Of a stretch of DNA of 64,000 bases, positions 1 through 13,363 are shown in pieces (the stretch's first letter is position 1; each line of letters begins with the position of its first letter). The position numbers and the translations under genes were made by a program. The notes under the pieces were generated by a model. That model was not told where the DNA came from. It saw only the letters and a program-made list of their open reading frames with translations, and did no database searches. The DNA is from Sebastes aleutianus (lineage: Eukaryota > Chordata > Actinopteri > Perciformes > Sebastidae): positions 22,001,629-22,065,628 of the forward strand of contig CAKAKS010000032.1 in the NCBI GenBank assembly GCA_916700875.1. Direction: 5' to 3'.

Positions 1-29
1 CGGAGAGAAGCACAGACATATAGATGTAC

Positions 30-101
30 CTTCAGAGCATCCCTCCGAGATCTCAAGCAGGTACGTCAGAGCCTCAGAGCCCCCGTTGTCCTGGGGAGGA
101 T
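30..101 (-). CDS. fndc3b: fndc3b coding exon 16 (FN3-4), last exon in the window
   Basis: 72 bp, phase 1 to phase 1, acceptor ctccaacag, donor GAAG|GTACAT. It encodes DPPQDNGGSEALTYLLEISE then GCSE, matching DPPKDNGGSEILKYLLEI of FN3-4. The gene continues leftwards out of the window. Confidence 0.95.
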
Positions 102-3100
102 CTGTTGGAGGAAGAGATGGACTCATTTTAGTTTGGGGTAAACATCATGAGCTGGAGCACAACTCAGAGGGATTAAACATCTCAAATTCCCAACATGGCT
201 TTTATGTCTTCAGGAAAAGGTGTAAAACAACTAAAATGGTCCAGTATCAGCACATAATCTATACAAAAATGATATAACACATATTCATAAGTCACCAGTT
301 GAGACTTTTCATGACACTTAGCATCCTCATCATTCCTGAAGACGTTATACAAGAGCTCATAAACTGTCAGGTGCCGTGGCAGATTGTTCGTCTTTCAGCC
401 AAACAAAAATGATAATTCTCTCAGAGCACAGTCATCAAACTGTTATCAAATGTTTCAGTGGCAAGGGAGCTGGTTAGAAGTGGTTTTAGTTTCAATTCTT
501 TTTGTATTAATCTGTATATAGTCTATTCTAAAGAAACTATACAGACATTATGATGTAACGGTAAGATAATACGCTATTAGGGATGATTCATTCTGAGATT
601 ACAGATAAATCAGCACTGCTGGAAACAACCTACTTGGCTGTGTCTCATCTCATACTTATCGTATCAACACGGCTGCCATAATTACAGTGAGGCACACCCT
701 TGGGTGGTGCTGTTTGAATAAATAAGCAAAAGTAAGAAAAGTACAGCACACAATGAGGGAATGCAGTGCAGCTGTATCACTGTGAAATATTCAAGCTGTA
801 GCTGCAGAAATCCCACTCCTTACGATATAATAAAGACAATTGTTTAGCACTCTATAATGTGTTTATAGCTCTTAGAGTCAAATCAATGAATGTGATCGAG
901 AGACATACAGCAGATCTGTGCCGTGTTTGCAACATTAGAGAGAGGGCAAACTGCCCTGACTCCTGCTACTAACACAGGACAGATGGATGAGAGCAGACAT
1001 GATGGCTTTCATGGCCGCTACAGGAACTCAGTTTTATGATAATACCCCAGAGGAAGCAGTTTATCAATGAATTTCCATCTTCCACAAATATTTTTATTTT
1101 GCAATATGAGTAGTTTTGGTACACTTTGATCACTTGCAACCGTTCTCTGCCCCGTCTCAAGGTCAGATTCACAAAAGATATTGCGCTAATGATATTACAG
1201 TGCAAACACGACCATAAAGTTGCAATATGCCTTTTTTTGCATCCGATTGCAATTATCCATGTGGCAAAATTTGAATATTGCCTTTGCGCCAAAAACACAT
1301 TAGGCAGAACAATGGCAGACAGAAAAAGAAAAAATTAAATTTTCAGACCGTGAGCTACAGGTCCTGACCGACGAGGTGCAGAGGCATTCCTCAAAACTTC
1401 AGGCAAGGAATTTAAACGTGACCAAGAGAAACCGTATTTGGAATTTAATATCCCAGTCTGTCAGTGCTGCTCTGAAGTCCAGTGCAGCTCTGGGTGCTTT
1501 TCACCCTTTACAAGTGCTTTGAGAATTACACGGTTTATTTTGTCTTATTTGTGCAGGTTTAGCGGCCTCAAAAGCCGCGCAATCCTTTTGTGAATTCGCC
1601 CCTGACAGTACTACAACATTTTAAAACATTATTATTATAATATTATTCCAATAACAACAACAACAAGAGAAGAAGAACAAGTCCAAGAAGAATAATTTAA
1701 ATGTCATGTTTCCCTGTGTCTATTTCCACTGGCATCTTGCAAGTGTTTGTGTATTACACAACGTGCAGTTGATGTGTGGGTGTGTATCTTTACCCCATGA
1801 GACGGTGAATCCGTAGGGTGTCGCCGCGGTGACACAGGGTGTAGATGGAGGGCCTGGTTTGTCTGGATTGGTGGTGCACACCAACACTTCACTGGGACTG
1901 CTCTTTCCCTCCATGTTCGATGCTATGAGCTGCAGGAGAGGAAGAGGAGGGGGGTTGTGTGTGCGGATGGTATGGTGTGGGAGATAAATGTAGGAAAGAA
2001 GAAACAAAAAGACGGAGTGTGAGTAATAGGAGCCATTACTCTCTGCTCCTTCACCTTTGGCTCCTCTGCCTTCATTTCTCTTCAGTTTACTCCCTCCTTT
2101 CTATAGAAAATCTATTTGCTTTTGTTCCCAGATGTTCAAACCGGATGAACATCACAAAGAACACAGAGGTGTCTCTGTGTGTGTGAGCATGCATGTTTGT
2201 GTCTGACAGTGTGAGTGAGGACAAGTACACATGCGTGTGATAGTCCATGTGAGGTGCTGTTTGAGATGATTGCACCATAATACACAGTTAATAACAAGAC
2301 AGGAATGCCCGCATTAATAAGAACGCAAACTCACTTACAGAGATCTAATGTTGGTACATTTTGTTTCACAATGTCCCCACATTATGAACGGCTATCACAG
2401 CTTTTAGTCGAGCCGAGCGGTGTTCTCTACTCGCTAATAGCTGGTGAATTGCCTTCTTTCACTATTGGTTAAATTGCAGTCTATCCCGAGGCGGTAAAAT
2501 GCTGTATTCCTTCCTGGATTGATGGATGGTGTATTACCACTGAAAATCACCTGGTGAGGTTTGTATCCTTGGAAACATTTAACGGAAAGAGAACATCACG
2601 GACTGGTAATAAATGAAGAAAAAACTGAAGATTATTAGGCAGACACGATGACTCCGGTGTTACGAGCTTTGCGCAAATGCAGGCACAACGCCAGGATTTC
2701 AATTTTGGAAGGGCCAAATTACAGAAGTTAATACTGTTGCCTTCCTTTGACGGTTTCCAACTGGTAGCCCTGCTAAAACAGAAATGACTGATATCATACT
2801 GTGGAAGGCGACTAGAACAATGCCCCTTAGCTGTTGTAAAATCATTGTAAATCACAGCCTCTCATGGATTATTGCTTAAATCTAACTCTCTGTCGACACA
2901 AAAGTAGGGAGACAAATACAAAATAGGAAAAACATAGACAAGTATTGATCTTTTATTTTATAAACTATTAACCTCTTAACAATCCGCCGGCCCTCTTTCA
3001 GAGGTTGTAGCGGGCTCAGTCTTAAAGCTAGAGTGAAGATCCTGGTATCATATGGAACTAGAAAACCTAATTGATTGCTACCAACCATGTCATGTTGGCT

Positions 3101-6100
3101 TTTCGAGACGAACGCTAAACAATGCTCCAAAGTTGCACTAAATTTTGGCGAGGAAAAACTGTCATGGCCATTTTCAAAGGGGTCCCTTCACCTCTGACTT
3201 CAAGATATGTGAATGAAAACTCTGAGATGAACAGAGTGAAAACTGTATCTTATTAGATAAAACAGATGTTGACTAACTGCATAATTTGTAGTTGAAAAAG
3301 GACCTTTGTGACAACAAACAAACACACACACCAGCATCCACATCATCACGTTGTGACTTACCCTGAATTTATACTGTGTACTCCTCTTCAGGCCTTGTAC
3401 AGTACAGGTCAAGTTTTCTCCAGTGTACTTTGGATGAAAGTCTGTTCCCTGTGGGTCATACAGATACAGACATACTGTCAGTGTGTGTATGCGTGAGTGT
3501 TCCTGTCAGCATGTATTAGCTTAAGTGTACATTTTAGAGCATACGGATACAATAAATGCTGACTTTTGCATTATATACACTGTGTGTGTGAAGGAGTGTG
3601 TGAGAGAATTTGGTTCAATTTCCTCCTTGTTTACGTGCTCAATCAAATGCATATGCTGCGTGTTTCTGTGTGTATGCTTGTGTATTAGAGGAATTGCTGC
3701 TCTGTGCATCTGCTATACATTTCCCCAAACTATTTTGCAAGCAATTTTCCATATTTACTCATAATCTGTTTTTTTAAAGTACATAGTTTCCTGGTGGAAA
3801 ATGTTTATTCTCCTCTTGTGGGATTCAAGTGACTGACAGCATGGAGCTCAATCTAATAATGTTTCACAAAACCAGATTAAGGTTTTATGTTTACTGTGGT
3901 GGATTGTGTTGCTGCTTCTACGTTCAAATCTATGAGGGCTGTTTTGTTGATGTAATGTAAAAGAACCTGCGTCAGCGACATAAACTTAATTCATGTTTTC
4001 TCTATAATATAGGTGTTTACATGTGTGCGGTACTCACGCTGTTGTCCTCCTGGATCTCGAGTGTGTATTTGAGCTGCTCCTCGCTCGGACTGCCCTCGGG
4101 ACGCCCCCACTCCAGGGTCACCCAGGACACCCCCGCCCTGACCAGCCGTGGCGCCAGCGGCAGAGCGGGCAGGGTGCCCATGGTGTAAAACACCACCTCT
4201 GTGCTGAAGCCGCTGCACAAGACACATTTTATTCACATTTATTTAAAATGCTGAAGCAAATTATTAACTTTTTGGATCATTGCTTTTGCTGGAAAAGGGA
4301 GTGCTGTGCGAGAGCGAAGGGAGGCTGTGCATCATGAATTACAAATTCAGCAGAGACGGAGACAGGAGCAATTTTTGAAAAAAGTGAAAGGATGCTGACA
4401 TGAGGGCTCATTTGACGGGAGTGCAAGGGTGCATGCGGGGTTGCAGGTGAGGATGGGGGACGTGGGGAGCACCCGGTGGAGAAAGCAAGAAGAGGAAGGT
4501 TAAAGAGGAGCCGTGACAGAGGAAAAATAGGATATATACATGTCAGGAGCCAGACGGAGGAGGAGGGGGAGGCTAATTTGAGAGTAGCAGGAGGGAAAGA
4601 ATTTGAATGTACGACCAGCAGCAGGGGTTTGAGAGGTCGGAAAAACTTTTCCCAAGCAAGAAAAATAGCCGGTAATCAAATGCCGTGCGAGTATGTGTGT
4701 CCGTGGCTTCAAAAGGGGAATTAGGCTGAAGGATGCATTAAGGCCGCCTCGAGTTCAGCCAGAGAGCTAATATCTCCACCCTCGCTCTCGCTCCCCTCCA
4801 TCACCTCCTCCCTTCTCCCTGTCACCCTAACGACTGCAGGCGAGATGCTCCCCGCCGTAATGACAAAGAGGAGACGAGGCGAGAGAGGAAATGGAGGGAA
4901 AATGAGAGAGAGGAAGAGGACTCGTGTCACATGCAGAATAATGGCCACAGGTGGACTGGTGCATGTTCGTGTGTCTCTGTCCATCACTTTATCATGAGAA
5001 TGTATGTGGTGGACGACACAATTTGTTCCCATAGGTATAGTCTCACATCTGTCAGGACCTCATGTGAAAGGCTGTCATGCATCTTAATAAATCCATGCTC
5101 CTACAGTATATGAAAAAGGAACAAGATGATGTGTGCATATGCATTTTGGGCAAAAGTACCTTGTGCCAATGTCGTTGTGTGCAGCCACTCTGAACGTGTA
5201 GCCACAGGCGGGGAACAGTCGCGTCAGCTTACAGTGTCTCTGGCTCCCAAAGTAACATTCTCTGAAAACACTGTTCTTCTTTCCCTGCAGAGGAGAGACC
5301 AGACGGATGCGTAAATGGTAAGAAAGTAAGATAAGATAAGAACAGGGGGAGGAAAGATTAATTTCAATAGGAGATTAAAGAAAATAGATGAAGAACAAAA
5401 AGCGTGAAAATGTACGAAAGGGGATAAGGAGAGTAGGGACTGACATGGATTGGAAAGGCATAATTCACACATTTAGTACATCTTCTCCGAGGAGCTGGAC
5501 GTTGACATCCATTTAGTGATGTCTGTGATAGGTATGAGTACTTTTTTTAAAGGAATGACAGATGACGTGACATGTAAAGCGAGAGCGAAGACTCACCTCA
5601 TCCCACTCGAGCAGGTAGTTTGTGATTTTGGATCCGTTGTCGCCTGGGGGCTGTGGACGTCAGAGAGACGGACGGAAAGATTAGTCAAGGATAAAAGAGT
5701 CTGACACCGAGACAGACAAAATACCTGCTGTGTTTTTATGATTGTCCTCATATCCTGTCTGGGTGACTGATGTCACTCTTTACCAGTGACAGTGTGAGCG
5801 GATATAAAAATTACTTGTGCAGAAAAAAAGGTCAGAGAGTGCGGCGCGCTGACACCATTGGGCAACAATGCAAGGATTTCTCTCTATTAGGTGCTGTAGG
5901 GCTGATAAAGTCAAGCTAGGAGATAAACCAGGTGAAGCGAAACATACTGTTGTTGATGTCGCTGTGATGTTTATTGGAGTTAAAATGTGTTACTGTGTGT
6001 CATTGAGATGAGAAAGGAGTGTGTGTTTGTACCTTCCACTGTAGGGTGAGGGTGCTCTTGGTGCGGTGGGAGAGTTTGGGGGTTAACGGGATGTCGGCAA

Positions 6101-9100
6101 TGCTGCAGTGTGTTTTGAACGAGCCCGCCTCCGAACACGAGCCTCGGACTGAGTTGTACATCACCGACACCCTTTGAGCAAAAACACACAAGACATCACA
6201 TGTGCACTGCCAGATGAAGCTAGGATCTTAATATATTGAAAACCCACAATCTAACATATAGAACATTGGAATGTTACAAAAACACAGGTATAAAAGTAGT
6301 ATAAAAAAGTCAAAAATGTCCTTACCGTACGTGGTAGTCTGTGTCCGGCCTTAGGTCTTTCAGATGGTACTCCAATTCTTCGCCACTGAAACACACACAC
6401 ACACGCAAGCAAAGAACAATGTCACACCAGTGAACTCTGGGTGTCTCTTGAGGTGTATTGCAGCTGATGCGTACTCTTGTAGCTTGGAGCGTGTTCCCTA
6501 CCTGTATATGAGACGATACTTTCCGTCTCGTCCTTTATCTGTGAGGTAGACCTCGTAGGAGCAGGACACAGGCATCCCGTTACTATGCCTGTTCACCAGC
6601 CCTGCCGGGGGGGCCCAGGACAGCCGTGCAGCCCGTGCCTGCACATTGGAAACCTGTAAGACACACATGAACATATATACTAGGGTTGTAAATCAATTAA
6701 AATATTTAATTGCGATTAATAGTATGATTGTCCATAGCTAATCGCAAATAATCACAAATTAATTGCACATTTTTTCTGTTCAAAATGTACCTTAAAGGGA
6801 GATTTGTCAAGTATTTAATACTCTTATCAACAAGGGAGTGGGCAAATATGCTTGCTTTATAAGTTTGGAGCGTTATTTATCCTCCTTCACGACAAGCTAG
6901 TATGATATGGTTGGTACCAATGGATTTCTTAGGTTTTCTAGTTTCATATGATGCCAGTATCTTCACTCTAGCTTTAAAGCCCTAATATATACTATATGTT
7001 ATATTCACAATTAAACCAAGTACCCGTGCACAAAATGTAAGGTCACATTTGGTCTATTCTACTCAGCAGTACTTCTACCTTCATGAATATATATATTGTT
7101 CTATCAAGGTGTGTGTTTTGCTATCATTTTGAATGAAGCTTTTGTCTGTCCGTTCATGTATGTATTCAGCTCTATACGAGTCTTTAAAAAGCAATGTGTC
7201 ATTGAAACTATTACCCCAGATTCGACATCTCTTTCCGGCTCAACGCACAAGAGAATTCAAATGAACGAACAGGAGAAAGAGGGCTGCATGTTAGTGTGTT
7301 TAACTGTGTGCCTGCGAGTGCCTGCATGTTTATGGGAGTTTAGCGTGATTTAGCGCAGTCTGCCTCTATTCCAGACTCCACTTCCACTGAATAGGCGATG
7401 AATGCGCCTTGAGGGCACTGCAAACCACAACCATGCCCAGACTGTCTATGAGGAAGACAGACAGGAAGAGACGGAGAGACAGACGAGTCTGTTTATTGAG
7501 AATTCTGATCATAATGATTAGGTTTTATGAGATCACATCGCTGCGTCCGCATGTCTGAGAACGCCTCTGTCTTCGACGACAATTTATGCAAAACTATGAA
7601 CACTCTTTTATTCTGTCAATCACTTTGCTCATATACACACTGTGGATACATAAATAAGGTTTCCACTTAAAGCGAAACATTGCAGATTTTCAACCGGCTT
7701 TGTATGCTATGGCAAAAGTCCGCTGGATGACGCCGGTGACCTGATGATGAATGCAACAACAGTTTGATGTCCATAACGGCAACAGAGAGAAACACAGTGA
7801 GAGAAAGACAAACTGACAAAAGGCAGAAAGAAAAGAACACTAAGAAGCAAGAAATGACAAGAAAAAGAGGATGAAAAAACGGAGATAAAGAATGAAGGAC
7901 ACCATTTAGAGGTTTGTGGCCCTCTTGCCCTTTGACCCTGAGAGACAGCCGGTTCATCATCTACAAAGACTCTGTCACACAAAGGCCGCTGAAAGTTAGA
8001 CGGTGAGAATCAGTCCTCGTCTTCTGTTCACTGCTTGTTTCATCTCTCTCGTACAATGGCTGCATTTATGTACATACTAAGGCTGCCACGTTATCAGATA
8101 ACGATGTTATCGCGATATCTATAGAAAATTTAGAAGAAAAAAAAATGATGCGATCAGTCAAATTCATCTTTAACTTTGTTAATTGTGCGTTTTGTCTCGT
8201 TATGAATTAGGGTTCTTTCACATTAGGGACCCGGGCCTGGATCCGAGTACACTTGACCCCAAAGTCCAGTTTGTTTGATTAGTGTGAACGCTCCGTACCG
8301 CACTCTGGCACGGTTTGTCGATCCGTACTCGAGTCCACTTGAGAAGGTGGTCTGGAGTACGGTTCATGTGTACTCGGGCACAGTTCGCATCAGGTGTGAA
8401 AGCCAACCGTACTGAAACACGGAAGTGGACCGCTTTTTAATGCGAGTAACGTTAGCAGCCAGCGAGTAGATGTGAAAGGGCTGGCTTTTTACAACGCCGC
8501 AAGTCTCATCCGAAATCTTTTTAGGTTACAAACTTAAAATACAAACATCCTTGTGCATGCTCTGCTATGTTGAAGATAAAGAATGTGTTTATACACAGCT
8601 TTATTTAATTTATATCTTATTAGCATCATGACAGAAAGGTCAGGTGTAAAGCTGAATGACGGAGGGATTTAACATTATTTCGGTCATGCACATAAACCTA
8701 TAGCAACTCTTTTCTAATACTAACTTTTTATAGTGGTGTTAAAATAAAAAGAATATTGTTCCTGGTTAATTAAATTTATTTCATATGTCTTTTAACCAAA
8801 TACCCGTAAATCAACTGAACAAGAATGTACCATCTGTTTCATGGCACATTGCATACTATTTCCGGTGAAATATTACAGTATGCAAACGTTGGACACTACG
8901 GCGGCATAAGTATCCCACAATGCAATGCGGTAGTGACGATAACGATCATAACAGACGGACAAGATACATACTACTGTTTATTCACACAAAAGTAAGTTGA
9001 GCGATCGTCCACATATTTGGTATGTAGTGCATAGTATTTGATTTCGGACGCTGCCTAGGTAAATGACATCAGCTGACTGGAAGTGTACCAAAGCTGTTGC

Positions 9101-12100
9101 CTAGCAATGCAATTCTGTTGAAACGGTCTATTCTATACCCAAATCCTCAGTGACACTTAGTGACACTCTGTAGGGAATGCTATTGGGTATAAATCAGTTT
9201 GGGAAAACAGCTTTTTCACTTTAACATAATTTGGTGAAGCAATTAATCGGTCTCTGCTCCATAGAAAGGAAACAGGAATATTAATGAACCTGCATTAACA
9301 TCTTAATTGGTGTAATGCCTTACTGTGACTATCAGCCATAATTAAATAACCATGTAAATGTAGCCAGTGCCTTTGAGGTGAAAAGTTTGCTACATTTTTC
9401 TTTAAGCACTAAGAGTAAAAGAGTACAGAGAGCCTTTTCCCTGCATTTTCACTTCTCTTTTAGCCCCCCACTGCTTCTCATATTTCAATTTAGCTGAAGT
9501 AGACGCGCCTCCCTGCTATGAAAGCAAACGATACAAGCACAGGAATGATATTGTGAACATTTTTTATATGAAGAACTTTCTCATATAAGCTGTGCCTCTG
9601 CGACACCTGTTACACCTGGTACACAGCTGAATCCATCACGAGGCACTTTTGCTGTTGCACAGAGGATTGTCAAATTGACTCTGTCCTATACAGTATAAAG
9701 CCATACCACACTCCTGCCTGCAATAAAGACGCATTAAAGTAATGGGGTGTCAAAAGTGACAGAATGTCACATCTGCAGTTTATGACACAAAATAGCAATC
9801 AGTGACACAAGGAGATCTCAAAATTGTCCTTCTTTCCCTTCCCTTCCCTTTTCTTTTTCTCCTCAGTACCGACTATAATAAACTGTCACTTCACTATCAG
9901 TGAAGGGTTGATTCGAGGTTATAAGAGCGAATAAATGGCTACTGCACACTTCTAATCTCCTGAAGGGCTCAAAACTCTGACCTAACCTCTCATCAATCCG
10001 TTCTCTCTGTCCGTTATAAACTCGCAGATATCAAATGGTCCAATTATTGGACAGCCTGCTGACCAAACTGCTTTAACCGGGAGCGAGCAATTCCTCTCCA
10101 CCAAACCATGTCTGCACGGCTCCAGCTCATTCATTCACACTCCCCTTAGGGAAGGAAAAAAAGCTGTTACAGTGTTTTTCAGCTGATAGGGGGAAGTGAA
10201 TGGTGTGGACGAGCAGATGCTGCCCTCATGTGGCCAGTCCGAGCAGAGCTTAAATGATCCCTGTGACTGTTATTAAAGCCCTGAAAATCACTTCAAAACT
10301 GTTATTATTTTCAGTGGAAGCATTTTTATGTTAATCAAAGAGACAGAATGGAAATATGGAAAATGCATCAACACTCATGCCAGCTATGATTGCATCAGAC
10401 AAGAGGTGATTGATGAAAGTGGTTAGGAGTGTGTCAGGTTTGTGTGTGTGCGCAGCTGTGGGAAGAGGTACGCATACCAACCTGTGGTTTGTCGATTGTA
10501 GACAGCATGTCTTGAAGTCGCTTCCCCTCTGAATCATGATCTGAGGAGACAAGAGAGTAATTATCAAAAAACAAGAAGAAGAAGCTTTTTTTTTTAATGT
10601 ACTTTAACAGAAAAGAGAGACTGGCACCAATCACGGGAGATTTTGTGCCACATGTGGGGTCATATGATCCATACATTTCTGAATTTGATTCTGACTTTTT
10701 TATTTAAATAAAAAAAAGAAAACAAAAATTCCACAATCTTAAGTTTCAAAACAGATGCGCATTAGCAATTTTGGCAGCGCTGCTGCTGCTGAAAACAGGG
10801 CTGCTGATTGACAAGGAAAAGGTTTACAATTCCCACAAGCCGTGTTATTGTGATATCTTGAAGTCTATGGCTCATTATTGTCCAAGGTCAGCCAAGGTTT
10901 GCATCTAGATTGTCAAATTGTAGGGTGAAAGAGTCAGCTAAGATGCCTGATATTGTGTTAAAATATTCTATCCAAATCTGTGGAAAGCCTAAAATAGAGT
11001 AAAAACAGACCTAAAGTGTGTTCTCTAATGGTGATGCAATACTTGTTTTCCTCAGCAAACCACTTATTTCTTCCCATCAGGTCATGATGAAAACAGCCCT
11101 TGGAAATAAGAACACTCCCGTGTTCCACAGAAACGAATTAGTCACGAAATTCCTGATGATTTCCTCGAGCAAATACAACGGGGATCACCAAGAAAAAAAC
11201 ATGACTCATATTCCACAGTGACTGTTTTCTGCTCTGTACATAGAAACTGTAGATTATATCTTTGGAGGCATTAGTTCATAGAAATCATGATACTTATCAT
11301 TATTATGTATCATTTTCAATCAGCCGAATTGTCCCTACACCTGTGAATAATCATCCACATAATCACCTGACATCAGCCGTGTTGTTGCCGCCCCACAGCG
11401 CAGCTTGTTACGCATGACATTAAACAGAATACAATGCCATTACATAATGACCTTGTTGCTATACAATGCTGCTGCTGGATCGTATAACGCTATACACATA
11501 CAAAAAAAACAGGATTAAGATATTTCTCTTAGAGCCCTTTTTAAGTAGTTATATTTATTTCAACTTTTATTTATTTTTTATTTAACTTGATTTTTTGATA
11601 CAGATACCATCAAATATAATGGACCAGATACAGCTGCTACAGTAAGTCATGTGGTACCAAAGAAGAGGCTACACATTGCTTCCTGTGCAGCATAAAAAAC
11701 ACTGATCCTTCCAGAAAACATCTATCAGACATCAGGTGTTTAGAGGAGCAAATGTGAACTCTTTCATATCTTAAGAACAAGCGTAATAACTCAACGTATC
11801 CTCAACACCGGCTCGTATGATATCTTGCAAAAAGTTATACCACATTTTTCGTGCGTTTTCCTACGAATGTCCAGCAGCACGTGTCAAATTCCCCTCGTTA
11901 CATGCATACAGTCTTTTCAAAATAAACGTCCATCTTCACAGGAAACAACTTGGTTAGGTTTAGGCAACAAAACTACTTAGTTAAGTTTAGGAAGAGATTG
12001 TGGTTTGGGTTAAAATAACACTGGAAGAGGCGGAACTTAAAGTTCGGAAGTTACGTGACAAATGAATCAACGCTGACTTCTGGTTTCACACGGGGTACGA

Positions 12101-13051
12101 AGTCCAGTGTTTTTTGGCTCGTGGCGTTAGTCGCTCTTTACACTTCCTGGTTGATGATTTCTTGGATTACATACGAATTGATTTTGTGACATATACACAA
12201 ATTAAAGTGCATTACTTTTCATAGGTATAACAACGAATGGTGTATGAGAACAGCCTGAATGACTATACATACTCTGTGACGGAGTAGAAAAAGGACATTT
12301 ATTTCTATGGAAATGGTGCAACTCATTATTAAGCAACATATTAGGGATTTGAAAAGTAATAAGGTTTGAAACCATTGAGAAGTTGACATCAGAAAATTGA
12401 TTAAATCAATTATTTACTGAAGTCATTTATCAAGCAATAATGTTTACTCGTCCTGTTTCTCAAATCCGAGATTTTGTTGTTTTTCTCTGCTTAATATCAT
12501 TGTGAAGAGATAAAATAATCCTTTATTAGTTCCACAGTGGGGACAAAACTAACAATTTAAATAAATCACATTGTGCTCTAAGAAGCTTGTGAAAAAATTT
12601 CTCATTCTTTTTTTTGTAAAATTAATTATTAATCAATTAATTGAAAAAAATAATCAAAAACATCAATTGATAATGAAAATAATCACCATAAAGTTGCTGC
12701 ACTACATTTCATTTTGCCTCTGTGGGTATGATTTTGCGTGGACTAGTCCATTGTAACACACACATACACGTAGCACAAACAAATGCACACAAACACACAC
12801 CCATGTACACGTCTGGTGCGGTGATACGATGTGTCTAAAGGTGATTTATTGGACACTCGGGGTAGTTACAGTAGGAGGGTGAGCGCAAGTGAGTGTGTGT
12901 GTGTGCGTGTGCATGCATGCATACACACGTGTGTGTAATGGAAGTCTTTCCCCCCTGTGTGATCCCCGCAGTTGAGGTTTTTCCGACCAGAGGAGGCCTG
13001 CTTTCTCCATCTGAGTCTGACCACTGTAAATCACACAGGACGTGTACGTAC

Positions 13052-13105
<54 letters not shown>

Positions 13106-13284
13106 GTCAGCAATACAAGACCTGTATGAAACCAAGCCTGTTTGATGAGAGTGTTACAGTGGTAGAGCACTGCGAAAACACAGACATGTACACACCTGTG
13201 CACACACACACACACACACACAGTATACTTGTGTATATTAAGATATTTAAAAAATCACTGTACACTTGGAGCAAGTAATGAATG

Positions 13285-13363
<79 letters not shown>

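Larger units (their letters stand above)
102..1793. other. fndc3b intron 15-16
   Basis: 1692 bp. 102-1150 is unremarkable AT-rich sequence. The Harbinger-like element at 1157-1608 is the only structured feature I see. Confidence 0.85.
6654..10481. other. fndc3b intron 7-8
   Basis: 3828 bp. It contains repeat family A copy 2 (6676-6990), a MITE-like stretch at 8207-8430 and a further repeat-like stretch at 8850-9080. The parts at 7000-8000 and 9100-10480 show nothing I recognise. Confidence 0.85.
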
